A stretch of 64,000 nucleotides of DNA. It comes from Cystobacter ferrugineus. GTDB lineage: Bacteria; Myxococcota; Myxococcia; Myxococcales; Myxococcaceae. The position numbers were made by a program, and so were the translations under genes. How positions within the stretch are numbered: the stretch's first letter is position 1; the number at the start of each line of letters is the position of its first letter. Shown piece by piece: positions 7,771 to 15,397 of this stretch. Below the pieces are notes generated by a model. The model was not told where the DNA came from. It did no database searches and saw only the letters and a program-made list of their open reading frames with translations. The stretch spans positions 62,001 to 126,000 of the forward strand of contig NZ_MPIN01000002.1 in the NCBI RefSeq assembly GCF_001887355.1, given 5' to 3'.

Positions 7771-9307
7771 GCCTGGTGATGCGGAACCAGTTGAAGTTCC
7801 AGCCACCCGCCTGGGCGTAGATGCCGACGTTGTAGGTGCCCGCCGTCACGGTGACCGTGTGCGAAATGGTGGTCCAGGACTGCCAGTCACCCGTCGCCGG
7901 AATGTCCAGCGTCCCGAGGACCGTGGCGCCCGCGTTCAGGTCCAAGGACAGACGCCCACCAGACGGGCTGGCGACGCGGTACTCCACCCTGTACGTGCCG
8001 GAGGAGGGAAACTGGATGCCGTTATACGCCAGCCAGTCCGCCGTATCGATGTAGCCCACGTTCGAGCCCCCGCCCGAGTCGGAGGTGGCCTCGGTGCTGA
8101 CGCCACTCATCGAGCTGTAGGCCTCCGCCTGGATGAGGGTGCCGGGAGCCGGCGTCCCCTGGCTCACGACGAGCGAGGAAACCTTGTCGTTCCAGTCGTC
8201 ATCGACGAGCGACGCATCGTCCGCCGTCTTGGTGAGGCTGGCCCCACCGAAGTTGTCATCGGCGTACAGGGTGACCTGGTAGCCGCTGGCGACCTTCAGG
8301 GAGGTGATGTCGTCATTGCGCACGCCCCAGGCATTCAGGGCGGACAGGGTGTAGCGGCCCACGGGCAGGGCCGTCCCGTAGCCCCCGTGGTCGAGGTCCT
8401 GGAACACGGAGACGACCGAGGGGCCCGGGTGGGTGTAGGTGAAGGGAAAGTCGCGCTGCGCCTGGACGAACTGCGCCTCCCACTCCGCGGGCCATCCAAA
8501 GGCGGAGGTGGCCTGAACCTTGAGATTGACGCCCGCCGCGCCGCTCCAGAAGTGGACGAACTCACCCCAGTTCATTTCCCGCGCGTAGTCCTTTCCATTC
8601 CTCGGGAAGTACTGCGCGAGCAGGACGAAGAACCGGTTGAGCACCAACGCGCCGCCGTGGTTCTTGTAGATGGGGTAGAACCAGTCCCGGAACCAGTGCG
8701 TGTTGGCACGGGGGAAGCTGTCCACCTTGTTGATGACGTCGTTGTACACGCGGTTCGCATCACTGGTGCGGCCCAGCGCCAGATAGACGTCGTAGATGAA
8801 GATCTCCGCCCACTTGCTGTCGCCCCACCGGTTGAAGGCGGGTGAGCCCTGTACGCCCTTGCCCCCAAACTCCACGATGTGGGAAATCTCGTGGGTGACG
8901 ATGTCCAGATCCCAGCCGGCACCGCTCGTCCAGGCCGTGGTGGAGCCGCTCCCCACGTCGATCACATTGCGGTTGTCGTGGCTCGCATCGAAGTACGTGG
9001 CGGGATGCCCTCCGCCGTACTTGCCCGTGTGGAAGATGGCGTAGAGCTGCATGTCCGAGCCGAAGTGCCCGTAGGTCTTCTTGGTGTACTTCCACACGTC
9101 GCGAACGAAGCTGTTGGGCCAGGTGATGGACCGGTTCACGTCCGGGTCGAAATAGATGGCCACGTCATTGTCTTGATAGACGCGGGAGACGGTCTGGTTG
9201 TGTTCGAACCAGTGCTCCGTCCAGGTCGCGGGCGCGTTCTGTGCCAGGACAGGGGTGGCGGAGAGCAACGGCAACATGAAGCACAACGAAGCAGGTAGGA
9301 TTTTCAT
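7766..9307 (-). CDS. Secreted HExxH metalloprotease-like protein with crystallin and CBM6-like domains
   Basis: A 513-residue exported protein. A signal peptide (MKILPASLC to VLAQ) is followed by a zincin-like domain with HEISH at residues 139-143, the HExxH zinc motif. Residues about 300-385 form a beta/gamma-crystallin fold (VFQDLDHGGYGTALPVGRY, LYADDNFGG, DWNDKVSSLVV), a calcium-binding module. The C-terminal 120 residues resemble a CBM6 carbohydrate-binding domain (IQAEAYSSMSGV, YIDTADWLAYN, NFNWFRI). Inferred role: an extracellular peptidase or wall-targeting hydrolase anchored to glycans, fitting predation. The ATG at 9307 gives a clean signal peptide; an ATG nine codons upstream is possible. 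The upstream region is AT-rich and likely holds its promoter. Confidence 0.85.
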   Translation of the reverse strand: MKILPASLCFMLPLLSATPVLAQNAPATWTEHWFEHNQTVSRVYQDNDVAIYFDPDVNRSITWPNSFVRDVWKYTKKTYGHFGSDMQLYAIFHTGKYGGGHPATYFDASHDNRNVIDVGSGSTTAWTSGAGWDLDIVTHEISHIVEFGGKGVQGSPAFNRWGDSKWAEIFIYDVYLALGRTSDANRVYNDVINKVDSFPRANTHWFRDWFYPIYKNHGGALVLNRFFVLLAQYFPRNGKDYAREMNWGEFVHFWSGAAGVNLKVQATSAFGWPAEWEAQFVQAQRDFPFTYTHPGPSVVSVFQDLDHGGYGTALPVGRYTLSALNAWGVRNDDITSLKVASGYQVTLYADDNFGGASLTKTADDASLVDDDWNDKVSSLVVSQGTPAPGTLIQAEAYSSMSGVSTEATSDSGGGSNVGYIDTADWLAYNGIQFPSSGTYRVEYRVASPSGGRLSLDLNAGATVLGTLDIPATGDWQSWTTISHTVTVTAGTYNVGIYAQAGGWNFNWFRITRL

Positions 9308-9470
9308 GGGAGGCGTATACCCGAACATCAACAACGAGAAGGTAAATCATTTGTTATTGAGTCAAAGCCGCCCTGCTCGTCGCAAGAAAACCAGCGTTGG
9401 TGAATCAGGGGCCGGTGAGCGTTCGCTCCCCCTTTCGGGTGATTTCCACCGAGATCCAATGTCTTAGCAT

Positions 9471-10403
9471 GTGGAGACCGTGGCGCTCGCCCTGACCGTC
9501 GAGAACACCATGCAAGCCAGTGACTACAACCCCATGTTGCCCGCGGTGCAGGCCGATCCCTACCCGTATTACGCGACGCTCCGGGAGCACGCCCCCGTCT
9601 ACTTCAACGAGCAGCTCGGCTGGTACATCGTCAGCCGCTACGAGGACGTCATCGCCATCACCAAGAACCCGGCGGTCTTCTCCTCCGCGCGAGCCGTCGT
9701 GCGGCCGGAGCAGCTCGACGCGGCGGAGAAGGTGGCACCCACCGCCGTCCGCGCCTTCCGCCGGGGCATCCTCCTGAGCGAGGATCCGCCCATGCACACG
9801 AGGACCCGGAGCGTGGTGACCCGGGCCTTCACCCCCAAGCGCATCGCCGAGATGGAGCCGCGCATCCGGCAACTCGCCCGCGAGCTCATCTCCCAACTCC
9901 CCCGCTCGGGCGAGTTCGATCTCATCAAGGACCTGGCCGAGCCGCTGCCCGTCATCGTCATCGCGCAGATGATGGGTGAGGAGCCGAAGCTCCGGCACGA
10001 GTTCAAGCGCTGGTCCGATAACGCCGTCGCCACCTTCTACGCGCTGGCCCGTGGCGCGGAGCTGTCCGACATCGAGCGCACCTCTCAGGAGATGCACGAC
10101 TACATGTCGCGGGCCCTGGAGGCGCGCCGCCAGCAGCCCCGGGATGATCTCATGCAGGCACTGCTGGACAACGGCGTGCGCGAGGGCGTGCTCTCCGTGG
10201 ACGAGGCGATCGCCTTCTGCCGGCTGCTGCTCGTGGCGGGCAACGAGACCACCACCAACCTGCTCGGCAACGGCATGCACGCGCTGCTGAGCCACCCCGA
10301 TCAACTGGAGCGGCTCACGCGCGAGCCCGCGCTGATCCCCAACGCGGTGGAGGAGATGCTCCGCTACGACTCGGCCGCGAAGGAGACGCGCGTGACGCGC
10401 CGG
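9471..10403 (+). pseudogene. Cytochrome P450, 3'-truncated at the direct repeat
   Basis: About 311 codons of a bacterial P450. Present are the N-terminal YNPMLPAVQADPYPYYATLRE region, the EDPPMHTRTRSVV helix-C motif that contacts heme, the I-helix AGNETTTN oxygen-activation motif, and the K-helix ExxR (EEMLR). The P450 sequence ends abruptly at 10403, exactly where the right copy of the 22-bp repeat begins; the frame then runs on through antisense of the zinc-ribbon gene. The meander and the heme-thiolate loop (FGxGxHxCxG) are missing, so it cannot be an active monooxygenase. The start is GTG 9471 or ATG 9510; neither has a strong ribosome site. Confidence 0.85.
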
Positions 10404-10425
10404 CTCAGTGGCCGGCGTCGGCGCC
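10404..10425. repeat. Right copy of 22-bp direct repeat
   Basis: Identical to 1166-1187. On the minus strand it is the final seven codons plus stop of the zinc-ribbon gene (TGADAGH). It is joined directly to the broken P450 reading frame on its left, which makes it the right boundary of the 9.2-kb accessory block. Confidence 0.85.
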
Positions 10426-10803
10426 CGTGCCTGCATCCGCGGGCGAGGGGAAGACGTCCTCGCAAGGGGGAAGCTCTCCCCCGTCGGAGCCCGCCAGACC
10501 CCCGTCCGCGTCCGTCAGTCCTCCGTCCGTGGCGGGCGAGGCACAATGCGGCAGAGGGTCATAGTCGTAGCAGTGGTACGGGTCCGAGCCACCGTCCGGC
10601 GCGGGCTCGTCGCAAGGCGGCATGCCGTAGCAGGCCATCAGCGTGATGGCCGCCATTCCCGCGCTGGCCAGACCCATGAGGGCCGTCAGCCCGGTGCCGC
10701 CACGAGGCTCGGCCACCGTCAGGGCGGTGCCACAATGCACGCACGTGGCGCTGCCCGGGGGAACGAAACCACGACACTGCTGACAGGCTGAGAGAGAGGT
10801 CAT
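10405..10803 (-). CDS. Zinc-ribbon membrane protein with Asp/Gly/Cys-rich tail
   Basis: A 132-residue protein. The N-terminus carries two CxxC knuckles (CQQC and CVHC, residues 7-10 and 21-24) forming a zinc ribbon. A Gly/Ala-rich transmembrane helix (about residues 37-58, ending LMACYG) follows, then a low-complexity Asp/Gly/Pro/Cys tail with repeated TDGG and SDGG motifs ending ADAGTGADAGH. Small zinc-ribbon plus transmembrane proteins of this plan are common in myxobacteria, with no assigned function that I know. Its last codons are duplicated at 1166-1187. Confidence 0.75.
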   Translation of the reverse strand: MTSLSACQQCRGFVPPGSATCVHCGTALTVAEPRGGTGLTALMGLASAGMAAITLMACYGMPPCDEPAPDGGSDPYHCYDYDPLPHCASPATDGGLTDADGGLAGSDGGELPPCEDVFPSPADAGTGADAGH

Positions 10804-10971
10804 TGGCGTATCCTATGCGCGGGGCCATCTGCATGACGGCCGTCGCGCGGGGCCCTCAGCGAAGCCCATGCCGCGCGTAAAACGCTGGAATCATTTGGCC
10901 TCCCGCTTCCGACCCATGACAAGCGCGTCAGGGGGAGGCAGGCGTGCCCGGTTCTTGCTCCAGCCGAGAGG

Positions 10972-12252
10972 ATGTCCATGCTGCGCCGACTCGATGTCAC
11001 CCGTCCCGACCACCACCCGGCCTACGTGGTCTGGGAACTGACGCTGCGCTGTGATCAGCCCTGTACCCATTGTGGCTCGCGCGCGGGTACCCAGCGGCCC
11101 GACGAGCTGTCCACCGAGGAGGCCCTGGACGTGGTGCGTCAACTGCGCGAGATGCGCGCGCGCGAGGTGGTCCTCATCGGCGGCGAGGCCTATCTGCACC
11201 CGGGCTTCCTCGACATCATCCGCGCCTTGAAGGAGGCGGGCATCCGCCCGGGGCTGACCACGGGCGGACGAGGCATGACCGAGGCGCTCGCGCGGCAGGT
11301 GGCCGAGGCGGGCCTGTACGCGGCCTCGGTGAGCATCGATGGCCTGGAGCCCACACATGACCTGATGCGGGCCGCCCCGGGCAGCTTCGCCTCCGCCACG
11401 GCGGCGCTCGGCTTCCTGAGCGCCGCGGGCGTGCGCGTGGCGGTCAACACCAACTTCAACCGGCTCAACCAGGCGGACCTGGAGCCGCTCTACGAGCACC
11501 TCAAGGGCCTGGGCCCCCGCGCCTGGCAGCTTCAAATCACCGCGCCGCTCGGACGCGCGGCCGACCGCCCCGCCCTACTCCTACAGCCGTGGGATCTGCT
11601 GGATCTGCTGCCGCGCATCGCGGCGCTGAAGCAGCGCGCCTTCGCCGACGGCATCACCCTCATGCCCGGCAACAACCTGGGCTACTTCGGACCCGAGGAA
11701 GGCATCCTGCGCTCGCCAGGCCCCGATGCCTCGGACCACTGGCGCGGCTGCATGGCGGGCCGGTACGTCATGGGCATCGAGTCCAACGGGGCCGTGAAGG
11801 GCTGCCCCTCCCTGCAGACGGCGCACTACGTGGGCGGCAACCTGCGCGAGCGGCCCCTGCGCGACCTCTGGGACAACGCCCCCCCTCTCGCCTTCACGCG
11901 CACACGCACCGTGGAGGACCTCTGGGGCTTCTGCCGCACCTGCCCCTTCGCCTCCACGTGCATGGCGGGATGCAGCTTCACCGCGCACGCCCTCTTCGGC
12001 AGACCGGGCAACAACCCCTACTGCCACTACCGGGCCCGCACCCTCGCGAAGCAGGGCGTGCGCGAACGGCTCGTCCCCCAGGCCCCCGCCCCGGGCAGGC
12101 CCTTCGACCATGGGCTGTTCGACCTCGTCGTCGAGCCCCTGGATGCGCCGGATCCGCGTCCGCCGACCCCGCGCATGCTGGTGAAGCGCTTGAAATGGCC
12201 CGAGGCCCGAACCCCCCAGGCGGGGGGTCCTCGAACGGACCCCACCGGGTGA
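10972..12252 (+). CDS. Radical SAM / SPASM domain enzyme
   Basis: A 426-residue radical S-adenosylmethionine enzyme. The CxxxCxxC cluster motif is at C27, C31 and C34, followed by GGEAYLHP (the GGE motif that binds SAM) and SVSIDGLEPTHD. The C-terminal third has a SPASM region with clustered cysteines (GCMAGRY, KGCPSL, CRTCPFASTCMAGC and a final NPYCHY) expected to bind auxiliary iron-sulfur clusters. SPASM proteins typically modify ribosomal peptides or mature enzymes; no precursor peptide gene was recognised within several hundred bases. The start ATG at 10972 follows GAGAG; an in-frame ATG lies two codons on. The last 30 residues are Pro-rich and unlike the domain. Confidence 0.88.
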   Translation: MSMLRRLDVTRPDHHPAYVVWELTLRCDQPCTHCGSRAGTQRPDELSTEEALDVVRQLREMRAREVVLIGGEAYLHPGFLDIIRALKEAGIRPGLTTGGRGMTEALARQVAEAGLYAASVSIDGLEPTHDLMRAAPGSFASATAALGFLSAAGVRVAVNTNFNRLNQADLEPLYEHLKGLGPRAWQLQITAPLGRAADRPALLLQPWDLLDLLPRIAALKQRAFADGITLMPGNNLGYFGPEEGILRSPGPDASDHWRGCMAGRYVMGIESNGAVKGCPSLQTAHYVGGNLRERPLRDLWDNAPPLAFTRTRTVEDLWGFCRTCPFASTCMAGCSFTAHALFGRPGNNPYCHYRARTLAKQGVRERLVPQAPAPGRPFDHGLFDLVVEPLDAPDPRPPTPRMLVKRLKWPEARTPQAGGPRTDPTG

Positions 12253-12256
12253 ACGC

Positions 12257-12901
12257 TCAGGCCCAGGGCTCACTCGATTCGAACAGGCGGGCGTCGGTGT
12301 CCTTCTCGTACGGCATTCCCCTGGGCGTGTGGAGGACCTCCATCTGCATGCCCCACGGCGTCAGGAAGTACACCCAGCGGTCCCCGGCGATGGGGCCCTC
12401 GGTGATGGTCTGCGGCTCGCCGAGGACCTTCACGCCGGGCACCGACCGGAGGTAGTCCACCGCGGCATCCACGTCATCGACGCCGATCGCCAGGTGGTGG
12501 CCTCCCCAGTCGCTGTTGCGCGGCAGTTCCCGCCGCTGGTCCGGCGACGTGTACTCGAACAGCTCCAGGTTGCTCACGGGCCCGAAGCGGAGCATGGCGA
12601 TGTGGGTCGAGGCCCGCGGGTGCACGTTGAGGTAGCGCGTCATCCAGTCGCCCGTCTGGTCCTCGACGGGGCCAATCCGATACAGCAGCTCGGCCCCGAG
12701 GACGTTGACGAAGAAGTCGACCGCCTGGTCGAGGTTGGGAACGGTATAGGCGAGGTGGTGGACGCTGCGCGCGCCGGGAATGCCCTTGCAGGTACGGCTC
12801 ATGGTGGATTCCTCTCGAAAGTGCTCACAGACGGTCCGCGTACTCTTGGCCACCGTGTTCATCAGGCCGTCCGGCCAGGAACTCGGTTGAATCTCACTCA
12901 T
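12257..12901 (-). CDS. VOC-superfamily (glyoxalase-like) protein, candidate cyclitol epimerase
   Basis: A vicinal-oxygen-chelate protein of two beta-alpha-beta-beta-beta modules: VHHLAYTVPNLDQAVDFFVNVLGAELLY begins the first and HHLAIGVDDVDAAVDYL the second, with the metal-ligand His and Glu positions kept (MQMEVLHT). In cetoniacytone biosynthesis a VOC protein (CetB) epimerises 2-epi-5-epi-valiolone, so a similar role is plausible beside the cyclase here. The ATG at 12901 overlaps the upstream cupin stop as ATGA with AGGAGA eight bases before it. An internal ATG at 12802 with GAGAGGAA gives a 181-residue protein that matches the domain edge better, so translation may start at either. Confidence 0.85.
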   Translation of the reverse strand: MSEIQPSSWPDGLMNTVAKSTRTVCEHFREESTMSRTCKGIPGARSVHHLAYTVPNLDQAVDFFVNVLGAELLYRIGPVEDQTGDWMTRYLNVHPRASTHIAMLRFGPVSNLELFEYTSPDQRRELPRNSDWGGHHLAIGVDDVDAAVDYLRSVPGVKVLGEPQTITEGPIAGDRWVYFLTPWGMQMEVLHTPRGMPYEKDTDARLFESSEPWA

Positions 12902-13281
12902 GCCACGGGTCTCCTCATGGGAAGGGATTGGGTGATGGCGTGGGGCATCACGGCGAGCCAGAGCAACTCCAGCCCGGCGCTCCCACTGGTGATGCGGGCA
13001 TCCGCTCCCGCGGGCAGGAGCACCAGGTCTCCCGCCCCGATGGGACGCTCCGCGGGCTCCGAGTCCGGCGCCAGGAGCCGCCCCGCCCCGGCGATGACGA
13101 ACCAGGCGCTCTCGGTGCCCTCACGGCCTCGGAGCGCGAACTCGGTGCCCGGGGCCAGCCGCACGTAGTCCAAGGCCTCGCACTCCGAATGCAACATCCC
13201 GCGCCGGGCCAGACAGCGCCAATGGATCTCCTCGCCCCGCTCGCGCGTGCGGGAGGTCTTGTCGATGGTGGAGAGGATCAT
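12898..13281 (-). CDS. Small cupin-fold protein lacking metal ligands
   Basis: A 127-residue single cupin barrel: VRLAPGTEFALRGREGTESAWFVIAGAGRLLA, then IGAGDLVLLPAGADARITSG. The His-x-His and Glu ligands normally found in cupin motif 1 are absent (GTEFALRG), so it is probably not a metalloenzyme and may act as a binding or structural subunit. The start ATG overlaps the bicupin stop (ATGA, 4 bp) and its own stop overlaps the VOC start, placing it firmly in the cyclitol operon. Confidence 0.75.
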   Translation of the reverse strand: MILSTIDKTSRTRERGEEIHWRCLARRGMLHSECEALDYVRLAPGTEFALRGREGTESAWFVIAGAGRLLAPDSEPAERPIGAGDLVLLPAGADARITSGSAGLELLWLAVMPHAITQSLPMRRPVA

Positions 13282-14018
13282 CTCGCTCCACTCCCTGGCA
13301 CCTCGAGGGTCGCCTGGAAATACTCCAGCCCATCCGCCCCGGCGGTGACGGTCATCCCGGTGCCCAGGGGCAACGTGACCGAGACGCCATACTTCAAGGG
13401 GACGGCCGCCTCTCCCGAGGAGATCTCCCCGGAGCCCTGGAGCGCGAACAGGGTGTGCTCCGCGCCCTCCGCGAACAACTCCGCCCGCTGCCCGGGCTCC
13501 AGCTTCACCAGACGGATGCGGCGCAGCGGTCCCGTGAAGACGGGACGTGGATCGACTTCAGGGGTCTGTCTCAGATTGAGCACCACGGCGTTCGTCACGT
13601 CGCTTCCTCCAGAAGGGGTTGGGGTTGTGTGGTCCGAGCCGCGAAACACCGCCGCGGTGGCCGGGCTCAACAGCTCGACCACGAGCCAGCCCAGGCCCTC
13701 GTCTCCGACGTTGCGCAGGCCATGCTTCGTCCCGAGGCCCGTCAGGATGAGGTTGCCCGGGCCCACCGGGTACGGCTTGCCGTCGAGCGTCATCTCTCCA
13801 CGGCCCGAGAGGATGAAGTAGATCTCCTCGGTGCGCGTGTGCACGTGCTCCCCGCTGATTCCACCCGGGGGAATCCACGCCCACTCCACCGCCTCCCACG
13901 CGCCGAACAACCCGGCCCTCCGCGCCAGACACTTCCACTGGGAGAGCCCCGTGGTGCCGTGCACGCCGTACACCACGGAGGGCTCCTCCAGATCTCCGAT
14001 GATCAGCCCCTCACGCAT
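13278..14018 (-). CDS. Bicupin protein of the cyclitol operon
   Basis: A 246-residue protein with two cupin modules. The first has a canonical metal site (GEHVHTRTEEIYFILSGRGE, His-x-His-x5-Glu) and the matching second motif GTKHGLRNVG. The second module (about 150-240) has the barrel pattern EPGQRAELFAEGAEHTLFALQG but no His pair, and it resembles the small cupin encoded just downstream. It may be a metal-dependent isomerase, dioxygenase or epimerase on the cyclitol. The ATG at 14018 overlaps the cyclase stop by eight bases, indicating translational coupling. Confidence 0.78.
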   Translation of the reverse strand: MREGLIIGDLEEPSVVYGVHGTTGLSQWKCLARRAGLFGAWEAVEWAWIPPGGISGEHVHTRTEEIYFILSGRGEMTLDGKPYPVGPGNLILTGLGTKHGLRNVGDEGLGWLVVELLSPATAAVFRGSDHTTPTPSGGSDVTNAVVLNLRQTPEVDPRPVFTGPLRRIRLVKLEPGQRAELFAEGAEHTLFALQGSGEISSGEAAVPLKYGVSVTLPLGTGMTVTAGADGLEYFQATLEVPGSGAR

Positions 14019-15183
14019 GAGCGGCCTCCCGCAGGGACTCGGAGCCGCCATCCATCTCCTTCAGGGTGGCGAGCGCCGCGCGCAGCTCGGACGGCTGCAC
14101 GTCGTTGACGAAGCACGCCGAGCCGATTCCCATGGCCAGCGGCAGCCGCTGGAGGCCGTCACGGTGACGGACCGTGTCGGCCAGGGCCTCCTCCAGTACC
14201 GCTGGCTCGCAGAGCCGGTGATACACGGGCAGCTCCAGCTTGCGCATGAGCGCGAAGATGCGGTCGCGCTCCTCCACACTGATCAACCCACGCTGCACGG
14301 AGAGGAGCGTGGTCAGCGCCATGTCGATGTTCACCGCCTCGCCGTGCAGCAGCTCCGGCAGGGCCAACATCTCGACCGTGGGGCTGAACGTATGGCCGTA
14401 GTCGACCACCCGCTCCAGCTTGTGCTCCCACAGGTTGAACTCCAGCTCCTCGATCATCCCCGTGATGGCCCGCTCGATGACCTGCGTCGCGGCCTCGTCA
14501 CTCTCGGGAGTCGTCCCTTGCAGCCGCTCGTCGATGAGCGTGGTGCCGTGGCGCTCGAGCAGCTCGAACAGGGTGCGATCCTTGATCAGGGCGATCTTGA
14601 GGATCTCCGCGAGGCCGTTGACGAGGTGCCGGGTGTCCAGCGTGCGCAGGAAGCCGCGATCCAGCAGCGTGTCCTTCGCGGGGAAGTACGTCCCGAGCCG
14701 GTTCTTGTGCGCGGCATGGTTGACCCCCGTCTTCGCGCCCACCCCGGCATCCACGAGGCCGATGAGCGTGGTGGGCACGCGCACGTACGGCGTGCTGCGG
14801 CGGTAGAGACTCGCGGCGAGCCCGACGATGTCCATGAGCACCCCGCCTCCGATGGCGATGATGGGCTCGTGGCGACGCGAGAGGCCGAACGCGTTGATGG
14901 CCTCCACCACGGTGAAGACGGCGTCCATCGTCTTGAGCGTCTCGGAGATGGGCAGCGCGAGGATCTGGTACTTCACCCCATGGTGCTGGAGGTAGTGGCG
15001 AAGTTGCACGCCATAGAGGCGGTCCACGGCGGCATCGATCACGATGAGCCTGCGGATGGTATCGGACCGCCGGGTCGCGCCCGCTTCCAGCAGCGCCCGG
15101 TTGTCCGGGTCGAGCAGGCCATCCACCATCCGCACCTGATAGTGGACAGGCAGGGCCGTGCTGACGATCCAGTTGCGTGACAT
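14011..15183 (-). CDS. Sedoheptulose-7-phosphate cyclase (2-epi-5-epi-valiolone synthase-like)
   Basis: A 390-residue dehydroquinate-synthase-superfamily enzyme of the sugar-phosphate-cyclase branch that closes sedoheptulose 7-phosphate into a C7 cyclitol. Seen: the NAD region AIGGGVLMDIVGLAASLYRR, VPTTLIGLVDAGVGAKTGVNH, the KNRLGTYFPAKDTLLDRGFL stretch typical of C7 cyclases, and the metal ligands in GLAEILKIAL, VVDYGHTFSP and LLHGEAVNIDM. Length and these motifs fit EEVS/DDGS-type enzymes rather than AroB. Which product is made (2-epi-5-epi-valiolone, 2-epi-valiolone or desmethyl-4-deoxygadusol) cannot be settled by eye. ATG 15183 was taken over an in-frame TTG four codons upstream. It heads the coupled set cyclase, bicupin, cupin, VOC. 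Confidence 0.9.
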   Translation of the reverse strand: MSRNWIVSTALPVHYQVRMVDGLLDPDNRALLEAGATRRSDTIRRLIVIDAAVDRLYGVQLRHYLQHHGVKYQILALPISETLKTMDAVFTVVEAINAFGLSRRHEPIIAIGGGVLMDIVGLAASLYRRSTPYVRVPTTLIGLVDAGVGAKTGVNHAAHKNRLGTYFPAKDTLLDRGFLRTLDTRHLVNGLAEILKIALIKDRTLFELLERHGTTLIDERLQGTTPESDEAATQVIERAITGMIEELEFNLWEHKLERVVDYGHTFSPTVEMLALPELLHGEAVNIDMALTTLLSVQRGLISVEERDRIFALMRKLELPVYHRLCEPAVLEEALADTVRHRDGLQRLPLAMGIGSACFVNDVQPSELRAALATLKEMDGGSESLREAAHA

Positions 15184-15191
15184 GTCTCGAT

Positions 15192-15375
15192 TCAAGATTC
15201 GGCTCCCATTGCTGTGTTTTTGTTTTCCTGATGGAGGGCGCGGGCCGCGGATGTGATGTCAGCCGTTGCGCGCCGAGAGGATGAAGCGCGAGGCCTGCTC
15301 CCCCATCATGATGGTGAGGGCATTGGTGGGGCCGGAGGTGATCTCCGGCATGATCGACGCGTCCGCCACGCGGAG
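15192..15375. repeat. 184-bp direct repeat, copy 1
   Basis: Aligns without gaps to 16303-16486 (offset 1111), with about 12 mismatches, roughly 93% identity. It comprises a 3'-end fragment of the GMC oxidoreductase gene plus its downstream spacer with a T-rich run (TGTTTTTGTTTTCCTGA on the plus strand). Mismatches concentrate in the spacer; the coding part is nearly identical. This copy lies between the isomerase gene and the cyclase start. Confidence 0.95.
15259..15375 (-). pseudogene. Duplicated C-terminal fragment of the GMC oxidoreductase gene
   Basis: Thirty-eight codons plus stop, equivalent to the last codons of the GMC gene at 16370-18073: LRVADASIMPEITSGPTNA, then TIMMGEQ and FILSARNG with Pro-to-Leu and Ile-to-Met changes. 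There is no start or catalytic His; it is a duplication scar, not a gene. Confidence 0.9.
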
Positions 15376-15397
15376 ACGTGGTGGACGGGAGCCGTCG

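Noticed and set aside
9339-9365. Promoter-like TTGACT and TACCTT upstream of the metalloprotease gene on the minus strand
   Set aside because: The spacer is only 15 bases, so it is not a convincing sigma-70 promoter, though the AT-rich region likely holds one.
10404-10646. Apparent P450 C-terminus after 10403
   Set aside because: These residues are Arg/Pro-rich antisense of the zinc-ribbon gene and contain no heme loop, so the P450 was ended at the repeat.
13831-15180. A 449-codon plus-strand frame opposite the cyclase
   Set aside because: Low-complexity antisense translation; the minus-strand cyclase has complete family motifs.
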